Of a stretch of 64,000 bases of DNA, positions 23,699 to 33,299 are shown piece by piece; positions within the stretch are counted from its first letter, which is position 1; each line of letters begins with the position of its first letter. The stretch spans positions 2,728,001-2,792,000 of the forward strand of contig BSBM01000442.1 in NCBI GenBank assembly GCA_027924585.1, given 5' to 3'. The notes beneath the pieces were generated by a model. It was given only the letters and a program-made list of their open reading frames with translations, was not told the origin of the DNA and did no database searches. The position numbers and the translations under genes were made by a program. This DNA is from Larix kaempferi (lineage: Eukaryota; Streptophyta; Pinopsida; Pinales; Pinaceae).

Positions 23699-24388
23699 AT
23701 CATCTTCTTATTGGTTGCCTTGAATTGCACTTCTTTAACTTATTTTCTTCAGTGGTGTTGCCAGGTAGGACCTACAAGGTTAGCCTTTAACAAAAATATT
23801 ATCAAAAAGACAAATAGAGCGTACCTCTTGGCCTCATTCTTATAGAGTACCTCTTTTAATTTTCTTTAGTGGGAGTCACTAGGAGAGGCCTGTCAAGTTA
23901 GATCCAAACAAATCTCACCAAAGTACAAAACAAGAACGTACCTGAGCCTTAAGAAGGATGTTGGATGTATCTAAAAGTATAATGGACTCAGCTCGAGGAT
24001 CCTTATTCAATTGGAGTGCTTATTGACTAGAGTCGCCAAAAGCCATATCATCTTCTTATTGGTTGCTTTGAATTGCACTTCTTTAACTTGTTTTCTTCAG
24101 TGGAGTTGCCAGGTAGGACCTACAAGGTTAGCCTTTAACAAAAACATTAACAAAAAAACAAATAGAGCGTACCTCTTGGCCTCATTCTTATAGAGTACCT
24201 CTTTTAATTTTCTTTAGTGGGAGTCACTAGGAGAGACCTGTCAAGTTAGATCCAAACAAATCTCACCAAAGTATAAAACAAGAACGTACCTGAGCCTCAA
24301 GAAGGATGTTGGATGTATCTAAAAGTATAATGGACTCAGCTCAAGGATCCTTATTCAATTGGAGTGCTTATTGACTAGAGTCGCCAAA
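23693..24388 (-). repeat. 348-bp tandem duplication in the M leader
   Basis: Copies 23693-24040 and 24041-24388 start with 'agccatatcatcttcttatt' and end with 'agagtcgccaaa'. They differ at only a few positions. The first copy includes the Gag start codon. P has one copy of the equivalent leader (28440-28640). Confidence 0.9.
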
Positions 24389-24530
24389 TAAGACGTGCAC
24401 GGTTAGTCCTTAATAATAATGTCTTAAAATATCAAGCAAGGAACTACCTCAATTTCTTACCGAATCTCGTTCTTGCCAAGGATATGAAAAATATGACTTG
24501 AGCCAACCACCTCAAGCATCCTGAAGTATC

Positions 24531-24548
24531 CCCGAGAACGACGCCAAA
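24531..24548 (-). other. M primer-binding site (tRNA-Asp-like)
   Basis: On the minus strand the short LTR is followed by ttttTGGCGTCGTTCTCGGGG. It resembles the tRNA-Asp complement used by Tat/Athila elements (TGGCGCCGTTGCCGGGG) with a few substitutions. Confidence 0.7.
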
Positions 24549-24550
24549 AA

Positions 24551-25280
24551 TGTTATCCTTCTCTTATGATTTTATAATGAGGTGAGGTGATCTATTTATA
24601 TGATTTCATCCTCGACCTTTTTAATTTTTGAGCTTACAAGTCAACATTAAATTAGAATATTTTTAGGGAAAACCCCCCACAAGTTAGGGAATAAGCCCTA
24701 AAATAGACATAAAATAGCAAATAAGACTAAAATATGGCTTCACTTGATGAAATAGTGAGCCAAATGGGGACATCATGCTCCAAATAACCCCAAAGTGCTT
24801 TTTATCCCTCAACGCCCCTCTTTCCAAGCTTGTAGGCTCAACTATGGAAGGATGATGTCATAGGCCAAAGAGCTAGAGGAGGGGCTTCTCTGTGCTGGAA
24901 TGAGGTCCAAGTGGGTGAATGAGGTGTTCTAAATAGGGGACAACAACCCTTTACAACATGCAATCACCTCTACATAACAAAACCAAGGTGGTCATGTGCT
25001 CGAGTGGGTCACCCATAGAAGCCTCGGACACAAACACATGGGATTAAAGCCCTGCATGGTGGGGACATCCACACCGAAGGTGCAGTCAGCTGTGCCACAA
25101 AGCCAAGTACTTCTAAGAGTGAATCCAAGGGAGCCTACCATGACCAATCCAGGGGGACAACAACCCCTAATCCAAATATCCCTACAATATAACCCACTTT
25201 GGCCTTTACAATAAAATTTTTAGACCCATTGCGCTAGGTTTGGCCTTGCTGGAACACTGCAGTAGCTCTGAGGCGTAATA
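24551..25280 (-). repeat. M 5' LTR, lacking about 1.35 kb of R-U5
   Basis: 730 bp versus 2068 bp for the 3' LTR. It matches the U3 side up to about 35-40 bp past the TATA box (24591-24600) and then jumps to the terminal gataaca and the primer site. Confidence 0.8.
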
Positions 25281-25642
25281 GATACAATCATCCCATAGTT
25301 TTTCAAAGGAGGTAAGATTCTCACGAGCACAAATACCTTGGACAAATGTTTCCCATTGAGTTGAGAAACCATTTAGTGCCAGATTCACTAGCTCTTTATC
25401 TTCAATTTTCACTATCTGTGGCAAGTTGATCATGAATCAATGCCCTTCATTAGGTAATTGGTAACTATGTTTGATCTAGTCATCTCCACAAAACCGAATT
25501 TGTTATGCAATATCATCTTCTTGTTTATGTTCTTGCTTTGGTAAAGTCTAACCATGACAACAGACATATCCTTCATCGTCTTCTCGCATATATGAAGGGG
25601 ATCAAACAATACTTTAGTATCCTTTATAGCATCCATGATCAT
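25281..25642 (-). pseudogene. C1 Gag fragment (Copia UBN2-type)
   Basis: Minus strand: IKDTKVLFDPLH, KTMKDMSVV, then IEDKELVNLALNGFSTQWET and LTSFEKLWDDCI. This is the central and C-terminal part of a Copia Gag (the LxxLPxxWE-like block followed by a KLxxxCxQEE block). Frame changes near 25430 and 25500 break it, and M cuts it at 25281; the continuation is at 19044 and below. Confidence 0.75.
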
Positions 25643-25959
25643 CTGCTTGGATTTTACTTTTGTGAATTGCCAAATCCTACATATTTGTCGGTGGAGTCAT
25701 TCTAGTCTTGATGATATCCTAGAGATCATTCTCTTCTAATAAGAGAGCTACCTTGACTTTCTAAGATAAGAAATTCGGGGCACCTTTCAATCTATCTTCG
25801 AACGTAAGGCTAATTGATGCCATCTCTAAGCTCTAACACACAATCCCAAATCTGATAGTTAAGTAAGCACTACCTTTGAAACGCTCTAACTACTGGTCTT
25901 GGCTCTCGGTAATTGTTTTGGCAATTGATATATTGTCATAAACTCTTCAGATCCTCAAT
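25643..25959 (-). other. C1 leader and start of gag, heavily decayed
   Basis: Between the C1 primer site and the recognisable Gag blocks; no clear open frame. Confidence 0.4.
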
Positions 25960-26277
25960 TAGAGAAGCTTTGATATCATGTAAACTTTCCTAGCCTAGGT
26001 GACTGAAGTCGTTATGTTCTCAGCTGAACCAATATGTTATTTAAATGTAGAAATTTAACTTCTTCACATAGCAACAATCATGCAATAACTGTAAAGTAAA
26101 TGTAAAACAATTACACACATACACAAGGAATTTCTCCTTCAAATCATCTTATAATTCAACCAATCAAAGCTTACAAGGAAACCTCCACAACTACTCAAAT
26201 CTAGCAGCTACACGGTAAACAAAATTCGTCCCAATCAGAGGTTTATGGCCTACTGAAGAGAGGTATGGCATGCACAC
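25960..26277 (-). repeat. C1 5' LTR, inner part, and primer-binding site
   Basis: On the minus strand the LTR ends ...TTTACA at 25979 and is followed by TGATATCAAAGCTTCTC, a decayed initiator-Met primer site (usual TGGTATCAGAGC). P is inserted at 26277, and the rest of this LTR is at 43184-43629. Confidence 0.7.
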
Positions 26278-28314
26278 TGTTACGTCTTAGAGCTACAACA
26301 ACGTTCTAGTAGGACCAAACCTAGAGCAAGGGGTCTAAAATCTTTATTGTAAAGACCAAAGTGGGTTATATTGTATGGATATTTGGATTAGGGGTTGTTG
26401 TCCCCCTGGATTGGTCATGCCAGGCTCCCTTGGCTTCACTCTTAGAAGTACTTGGCTTTGTGGCACAACTAACTGCCCCTTCGGTGTGTGGATGTCCCCA
26501 CCATGCAGGGCTTTAAGCCCATGGGTTGGTGTCCGAGGCTTCTATGGGTGACCCACTAGGGCACATAACCACATTGGTTTTGTTATGCAGAGGTGATTGC
26601 GTCTTGTAAAGGGTTGTTGTACCCTATTTAGCACACCTCATTCACCCACTTTGACCTTATTCCATCACAGAGAAGCCCCCCCTCTAGCTCTTTGGCCTAT
26701 GACGTCATCCTTCCATAGTTGAGCCTACAAGCTTGGAAAGGGGGGCATTGAGGGATAAACAACACTTTGGGGTTAGTTGGGGTATGACGTCCCCCTTTGG
26801 CTCACTATTTCACTAAGTGAAGCCTTATTTTAGTCTATTTTGCTATTTTATGTCTATTTTAGGGCTTATTTCCCAACTTATGGGGAATTTACCCTAAAAT
26901 AGCCTAATTTTAATTTAACTTTATAAATAGAGATCCTCGCCTCCTTGTAAAATCATAAGACAAGGTTTCAAATATGATATTTTCTCTTTTTCTCTTACTC
27001 TATGAGCTTCTAAGGTGATGCGCACTTCTCTTGGGATGGATTCTTTGGCTTGAAGGTGGATGGATGATGTTGAGGGCTTCTTTTTACACATGCAAATGGT
27101 TGATGCTATACTAGTTGGAATAACTCATGCACAAAAGTGATCTAAGGTCTTTCTCCTTGCTCACTCTTTGTTAAATGTTGGTAAGTGATGCTCCTAGCTT
27201 AGTTGAATGTTGCCTTTATGGTGCTTTTGTTGATTTGTTTGGGGTGCATTTTGTTGATTTTGATGCTCCTAGATCTTGTCAGCATTTTGTCAACTTTTTG
27301 TGCGAAGGGAACGTCCTTTGTAGGAGTTCTCTATTTTTATTTAGGGCCTTGGACTTCTTCATTTGCCCTAGTTAGGCTTTCCAACCGAACCCTAGAGGTT
27401 GCTAGGAGGTTCCCTAGCTAGCAAGTGTTAAGGGCATTTCAAGAGAGGGACGTTGACCATAGATCTCTCAATGCCCTAGGGATTGAGACAAAAATCATAT
27501 CCCCTTTTCTTGTCATCAATTTACTCTTCTTTTCAACATTTATTTATCTTTATTTTTCTGCATTTTTTGCATAAAAAACCTTAAAAATCTAAAAAAACAC
27601 TAGAACTCTAAAAATTAGAAAATTCAGAAATAAAAAAATATTGAAAATTTTGCAAAACTAATCCAAGGGACAAGTGCTCCCTAGCTGAATTATCCACAAA
27701 TCTAGAAGGGCATCTTGATCTACTCCTTGGATACACAAAATTGCCTAAAGACAAATCTGTTGTAGATTGTCAAAGTAAATTGCTGGTTCACTATCAAAAC
27801 AAATTTTTTTTTTTGCAATTTGGCTGGGTAAGCAAATTCGCCTTACTTAGTTGGTTATCTTCATTCCTAGGCCGAGTTTTTTTTGTGGTATTGAAGTGCC
27901 TATTTTCAACACTGATATTTTGTCTGTCAAGTGGAAAAAAACCGAGTTATAGTTGCTGATTACATTTCTACCCTTTTATTTGTAGCTTAATGCAAATTGG
28001 AAATTTGTATTGATTACCTAAACTACTAGTATTTGTCGACAGTGATCACAATAATTACATTGACTCCTCAATAAGATTAAGTTGTCTTTCCTTACACATT
28101 GTCGATTGCATAAAGGCACTGTAGAAGGTATTTACTTGTTGGTGTTTGCAGGTACCTTAAAAGGGCTCTCCCCTGGGTTAGGAGTTACCCAAAGTAGTTG
28201 AGAGACTGGGTTGAGGTAATATTTTGGCCTAGATCTCTCCCATATGCTTACCATTCACCAACATGCAAACCACATTGTGTTGCTAATTTAGGGTTGCTAG
28301 TTTGAACGGTAACA
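26278..28314 (+). repeat. P 5' LTR
   Basis: 2037 bp from TGTTACGTCTTAGAG to GAACGGTAACA. TATA box tataaatag at 26932-26940. Pairs with 41114-43178 and is related to the LTRs of M. Confidence 0.9.
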
Positions 28315-28320
28315 GTTTTT

Positions 28321-28338
28321 TGGCGTCGTTGCTGAGGA
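28321..28338 (+). other. P primer-binding site (tRNA-Asp-like)
   Basis: TGGCGTCGTTGCTGAGGA just after the 5' LTR. It differs from the Tat/Athila form TGGCGCCGTTGCCGGGGA at three positions, all consistent with C-to-T or G-to-A decay. Confidence 0.8.
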
Positions 28339-28615
28339 CACTTCAAGACAATTGAGGTGGTTTGCTTTTGGTCATATTCTTCATATCCTTGGCAAGAACG
28401 ACATTTAGTAAGAAGTTGAGGTAAGTCCTTCATTTGACATTTTAATAGATATTGTTATTAAGGACTAACCCTACAGGTCTTATCTGGCGACTCCATTGGA
28501 GAAGGATTCCTAGGTGGATGCATTAATCTTTCAGAGACATCTTAAATATTTTAGGCAGGTTCTTGTTTCGTACTTTGGGGAGATTTGTTTGCTCTAGCTT
28601 GATAGGTCTCTCCTA

Positions 28616-29852
28616 GTGACTCCCACTGAAGAAAATCAAAAGAGGTACGCAACAAGAGCTCATTCAAAAGGTAACTTTCTTCCCGATTTTGAGTTTATTA
28701 CACATAAGAGAAAGCAACGTTCTCGAGCACGTGTGGTAAGTGTACTTTTATCCTTTGAAGCTTTATCTGATATTCACAACTTATTTATTGATTCCACCCA
28801 TGCATCAAATATGGCATTCGCCTTTTGATTTCACGAATGTTCAAGGTTATCCTCATGATATGCCAAAACTAAAAGACTTGCCTATATTTATGGGTCAAGA
28901 TGCAATTTCTGTTGCTCATCACTGGGATGAACTTGAACATTTTCTATTGGTTAGGGATGTTGATCATCTTGATGTGAAATTTAAATGCTTTGCTATAAGC
29001 TTGAAATGTGATGTTAAAGATTAGTTTTCATCATTGCTTGACCAAAGCATATCTACTTTAGCTGATCTAAAGAAGAAGTTATTTGAAAAATGGCAAGAAA
29101 AGCAAGATACCGTTTTATTGAATAATGCATTGATGACTATAAAAAGAAGTGAAAATGAGACTATTGATGAGTTTGATCGCAGGTTTGACAAGATAATAAA
29201 GGAATTTTCAGAAGATCGCGAACCCTGGCTCAAAGGAATTTTCGGAAGATCACAAACCCTGGCTCCAATGATTCTCTCATACTCTTTGAATGCTTTTCCA
29301 AGGGATTTTATTTTTCACTTAAGCCTAGACAGGTCCCAAGATATGGCAGCTGCAAAGAAGAAGGCAAAAGTCTTAGATGACAGTTGGGGAGCTGCTCGCA
29401 GGCCTGATACTTCACGACATTCAAGGGCAAAACCCAAACCAAAGAACAAAGTCGTAGCAGCCTCAGATGATACTCAATATTCGTTCAACTTATTGCTTGA
29501 AGAAATGAAACAACTGAGAGTAGACACGAATCAACAAAATACTTTGCTGTAAAACAAAATTGTTCAATTGGAAATGAATCAACAACCCAGGATTCCTCCA
29601 CGAAATTTCATTAAAGGGCCTCCATAGAATCCAAGACCTCGTACATCTTTGGAACCCACCAATATGGTAAGTGACTTTCCTTATTATTGTAGGGCATGTC
29701 AAGCTTTACATGATGAATGCACGTGCGCAAATCACATGGTTTACGTCAAGAACAACATTCCTTTGGAGGAGGATGAAATTGAGGTATACAATAATTTATT
29801 TGAAAATAGATCACAATTCAATTTTTCTAATCAGCATATGCAGGAAGTATAG
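28616..29852 (+). pseudogene. gag: P Gag (Tat-type), several in-frame stops
   Basis: An N-terminal basic piece (28616-28828) is followed in another frame by FDFTNVQGYPHD, LPIFMGQDAISVAHHWDELE, VKFKCFAISL, then STLADLKKKLFEKWQEKQD and ETIDEFDRRFDKIIKEF, the core of Tat/Athila Gag. A Cys-rich stretch near 29682-29730 (YYCRACQALHDECTCANH) may be the nucleocapsid zinc region, but it is not a standard CCHC. Stops in frame: TAG 29022 (where the family usually has Trp), TAA 29550, TAG 29625, TAG 29850. A 34-bp tandem duplication at 29199-29266 lies in the capsid region. M has a related but shorter Gag. Confidence 0.8.
29199..29266 (+). repeat. 34-bp tandem duplication in P gag
   Basis: Two copies of aaaggaattttc.gaagatc... 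(29199-29232 and 29233-29266) differ at a few bases. The reading frame after the repeat is the same as before it. Confidence 0.8.
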
Positions 29853-30250
29853 AAGAACTCGATCGAGGCTGACAAAGCCACCGAGTTACTTGGGAAGATG
29901 CCGTTTCAAGAAGAGATTTGACAAATATATGAAAACATGTATAAGGGCAAGACTTATCAAGGGTAAAGGAAGGCTCTGCCATCCATTTCGGAACAACGAA
30001 AGGAAAATTCTCCTCGTCAACCCCAGGTAAGTATAGGTAGGTCTTCAATTAATTTGGATATTGATGAGCCTTTAAAGATTGATATTGCAGGTGCTTTGAA
30101 TGCATCGAAAATATCCATGCCATTGGTTGAATTGCTAAAGATCCCTCATGTGAAGAACAATATTGCTACATTGGGTTTCCCAGAAAAGAAACGGAATGAT
30201 ATGTAGAATGCTCCTCCAACACATGAAAATGAGGATACTCCAATTATTCT

Positions 30251-30604
30251 TTGAAATATGCTACCATCAAAAACATTAATCCTCAAAACAAGCCATTCTT
30301 TATATCATTGTTTGTTGGTAATTTGCTTTTACATAATTTTATGTTTGATTCTGGAGCTTCAACTAATGTTATGCCTCTAGTAGCGATGAACAAGTTAGGG
30401 TTGAAGATTTCGAGGCCATGTAGAAACATTTGTGTCATGGATTCCCACGAGGTTAAGGTTTGTGGTGTGGTTGTGGACGTTTAGGTGTCTCTTGCAGCTC
30501 ATCCCAGCATCACTTTGCAAATGGATATTGTGGTCATTGATGTCCCAAATGCTTGGGGAATGTTATTATCTAGAAAATTTGGCTCCGATCTGGGAGGAAG
30601 TTTT
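30251..30604 (+). pseudogene. P protease
   Basis: Aspartic protease that would cut the polyprotein. The frame contains LFVGNLLLHNFMFDSGASTN, with active-site DSGA near 30347, then VMPLVAMNKLGL and, after TAG 30482, GMLLSRKFGSDLGGSF. All are typical of Tat/Athila proteases. It ends at TAG 30605 and continues in the same frame into the additional RNase H. Confidence 0.8.
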
Positions 30605-30607
30605 TAG

Positions 30608-31170
30608 ATGGATCTGTCTTATGCTACTATTCCTACACTAGAGGGGACTTATATGACAAGGAACATGGAGCATAGGAAAAAGCATCACGTGGAAGACCTA
30701 GATGAACCAGAGAATGAATTTCTCTGTTGTGAGAATGATATTGGGTCTTATGCAGTCTTTGCCACAAATGTTGCTCCACAAATGGATATTGACAAGTTTT
30801 GGATCATGCATTTTGACGGGGCCAAGTCCCAATCAGGTATGGGTGTAGGTATTGTATTGACTTCTCCTCATAATGAAGATCATCGTTTTTTCTTTCGCTT
30901 TGAATTTAATGGTACTAACAACATAGCGAAATATGAAGCTCTCCTTCATGGCCTTGCCATGGCTAAAGATTATGGTATTAAGGTCCTTCATATTATTGGT
31001 GTCTCTAACCTAATTGTTTTCCAAGTCAAAGGAAGTTTCTCTTGCAAAACGTTGGAATTGAAAAGGTAGAAAGATGCAGTAAGATTGGCAACAAAAGACT
31101 TAGATGCATTATATTTGTAGGTAGTTCCCATAGAACAAAATAAGATGGCCGATTCTCTAGTAGTTTTTGC
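30608..31170 (+). pseudogene. P additional (archaeal-type) RNase H domain
   Basis: Contains WIMHFDGAKSQSGMGVGIVL, FFFRFEFNGTNNIAKYEALL, HGLAMAKDYGIKVLHIIGVS and, after stops, PIEQNKMADSL. This matches the extra RNase H of Tat elements: FDGA and NN.A.YEAL blocks, IGDSN block (here Val for Asp), and QN..ADSL. It lies between protease and RT. Catalytic changes (AEYE to AKYE, GDS to GVS) suggest the copy is dead. M carries a remnant of a similar domain. Confidence 0.8.
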
Positions 31171-31697
31171 TTCTATGTAGTCCAATAGACGCAATCCAAG
31201 AGGCTGTAAGAGTCCAAGTGGTATTTCGTCCATCGATTCTTAACAACTTTGAAGACTGGGAAGTATTTGATGATGATAAACAGATTTGCAGATTCATGAG
31301 CAATACCGCAGAATTCGTGAACAATAAGATTGATTGGAGAAAGGAAGGGTCGAAAGAAAACCCTAGTTATAATCCCGTCCTGCTTGAGAAGATCTCAATG
31401 GAAAGGATTTTTGACAGGAATGATAGATGCAAGCAAAGAAAAGAAGAAACAGATCAAGCTAGTGAATATGAGGAGGTTAATATTGGGTCTCCAGAAAATC
31501 CCCGATGTATAAAAATCGACAAGGCACTCACGCTTGAATAAAAAAGAATTAGAAGCCTTGGTACGAGAATTCAGAGATGTATTTGCTTGGTCTTATGATG
31601 AACTCAAGACATACGACAAAATATTATTGTTCATGCTATACCATTGAATGAGGATGCTCGACCTCATCGACAGAAGCTCAAAAAGATAAATCCAAAG
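31171..31697 (+). pseudogene. P linker and start of RT, cut by F
   Basis: VQVVFRPSILNNFEDWEVFD and DDKQICRFM form the linker seen after the additional RNase H in Tat elements. A frameshift near 31540 leads to VREFRDVFAWSYDELKTYD-like and HAIPLNEDARPHRQKLKK, the fingers region just before RT. The reading frame stops at 31697 where F begins; it resumes exactly at 38336. Confidence 0.7.
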
Positions 31698-32404
31698 CAT
31701 TAGAGGAAATTTGGGGTCTAAAATGGGCCTTATAAAAAAAATGTGCCATGGACAAGTGTGCGATGAGTAAGATTTCTCAAACCAATAGACTTTAAGTATT
31801 TTGGTCAACCATTATGGTTTAGTTGGACCTATAGAAGTCAAAGATGCTTATGTGTCATACTTTATAAACCTCACCTTGGTTAAGATTTAAAAAAGTTCAT
31901 CTCGAAATATGATAAATATACTTGAAATAATAAATATAGAGTATTTTATATTATCACTAATTCTAAGTTCTTTAAAATATAAATCTCACATTAATTAAAA
32001 TGATAGTGGAGTAATTTTGAAATAATAAAAACATTTATATAATCAATCTCTCGTAAATAAAAATAAATAATATTTTTTTGTTTTGTAAGTTCGAAATTAT
32101 ATTAACAGAACAAAAGAGAGTACATAAGCAGTCAAGTTAGGTCTGCAAAACTCAAAACAGAGATCCAGAGCATAGTTCACTTTGGATCATCCTAGAGCTA
32201 GAGAGAGTGTCTTTACTATCCTAAAAAAAGAACCCAATTGATCCCCCAAAGGTCAAGGGTTATGACCTTGGAGATAAAAAACTATAGTCTTGCAAGAAAT
32301 CAGACCTAAAACTGACACCAGACTGAACCATGTGACTAATGATTGCATTACCAAAATAAAGACTACAATAAGGCCCAATTCAAAATAAAACCAAAGGAGA
32401 GAGA

Positions 32405-33162
32405 CTACTCCGGAATCTCGTTGATGTCGTTGCTGGTGCCAGGAGAAGCAGATGCCGAAATCATTGCCAAAGCTCTAGCCCCTGCGTTCGAGTCTTGTTT
32501 GAAAACCAATTGTTTGCCCACAAAACGCTTGTCGACCAACTCCTTGGCCAGCATGTCTAGTTTGCTATTCAAATTGTCATTCATGGCCACCTGGTTTTGG
32601 CCCAGATGCCGCTTGTTATCCTCGAGGTGTGCCAAGTGACCTTCAACCGTTAAAGGGCATCCTTCCAGCTGGATATGGTCGGCCAGGCAATCCTCGAAGG
32701 CCAGGGTTAGCATCAATTTCATGGCCCAGAATAGTCCTAGAGTAGGAGTGTGCCTGGTATCCCGAGTGCGCGACACCCCAATACCTTCTATAATGCCATC
32801 AAAAATTTGCTTGAGATCCCGAGGAGTAGGACTGGTTTTTTCACACTTCGAACGCCTCTCCCAGTGCTCAATGCAGTCTCTGGCCTGACGACTGAGCTTG
32901 GTCTGAAAGAAGCCTTTAAGATTTTCCATGTCTTCCTCTGCACGGGGCGCGTGAGAGTGTCGAGGGCCATTTAGCATTTGGTAACCTTGGTGACCATAAT
33001 GCCGATAAGCCCGAGAACAAGGTTGCAAGCAGGAAGACTGGTGGGGAATGCACAGTTCGTAGCATGGGCGTCAAGAGAGTAGGCACCAAAGTGGTCGAGA
33101 GGCGATTTATGGAAGACGCATTGCACCTTACGAGCCCCATTAATAACATAAATCCTTTGCAT
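32405..33162 (-). pseudogene. Unrecognised protein at the 3' end of X, one frameshift
   Basis: Two overlapping minus-strand frames join near 33000-33028 by a one-base shift. The first reads RIYVINGARKVQCVFHKSPL, FGAYSLDAHATNCAFPTSLP, then CNLVLGLIGIMVTK. The second (207 codons, stop TAG at 32405-32407) reads PRAEEDMENLKGFFQTKLSR, CIEHWERRSKCEK, LKQIFDGIIEGIG, GLFWAMKLMLTLAFEDCLAD. Its C-terminal part (HLEDNKRHLGQNQVAMNDNL, then KLDMLAKELVD) looks able to form a coiled coil. Upstream fragments (HPGHSIMNHADCSSHNGTV) suggest the frame began further right. I do not recognise the family. A nucleocapsid-like protein of an endogenised RNA virus is one untested idea; a host gene transcript is another. 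Confidence 0.5.
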
Positions 33163-33299
33163 GCGTCACTGGACTGTGCCATTATGAGAGGAGCAGTCGG
33201 CATGATTCATGATAGAATGTCCAGGGTGGTATTATCACACAAACTCTAGTTGCTTAAAGAGGGATATCTCGACAGGGACGGTAGAGGATGACCAACTAG

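Larger units (their letters stand above)
19045..25280 (-). mobile_element. M: Tat-like Gypsy element lacking RT and integrase
   Basis: 6.2 kb on the minus strand, inserted in C1 gag with a one-mismatch 5-bp TSD (gacac at 19040-19044, gatac at 25281-25285). The 3' LTR is 19045-21112; the 5' LTR is a shortened 24551-25280. The primer site follows at 24531-24548. The interior holds a leader with a 348-bp tandem duplication, a Gag-like domain, a long acidic linker, an RNase H-like domain and a conserved C-terminal module, but no RT or integrase motif. LTR ends and sequence resemble P, so P-like elements may have mobilised it. This is the TR-GAG type of non-autonomous retrotransposon, with an RNase H-like extra. 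Confidence 0.85.

Noticed and set aside
32405-33028. Firm assignment of the X protein to a viral nucleocapsid family
   Set aside because: I cannot support it from motifs alone; it is kept only as a testable idea.
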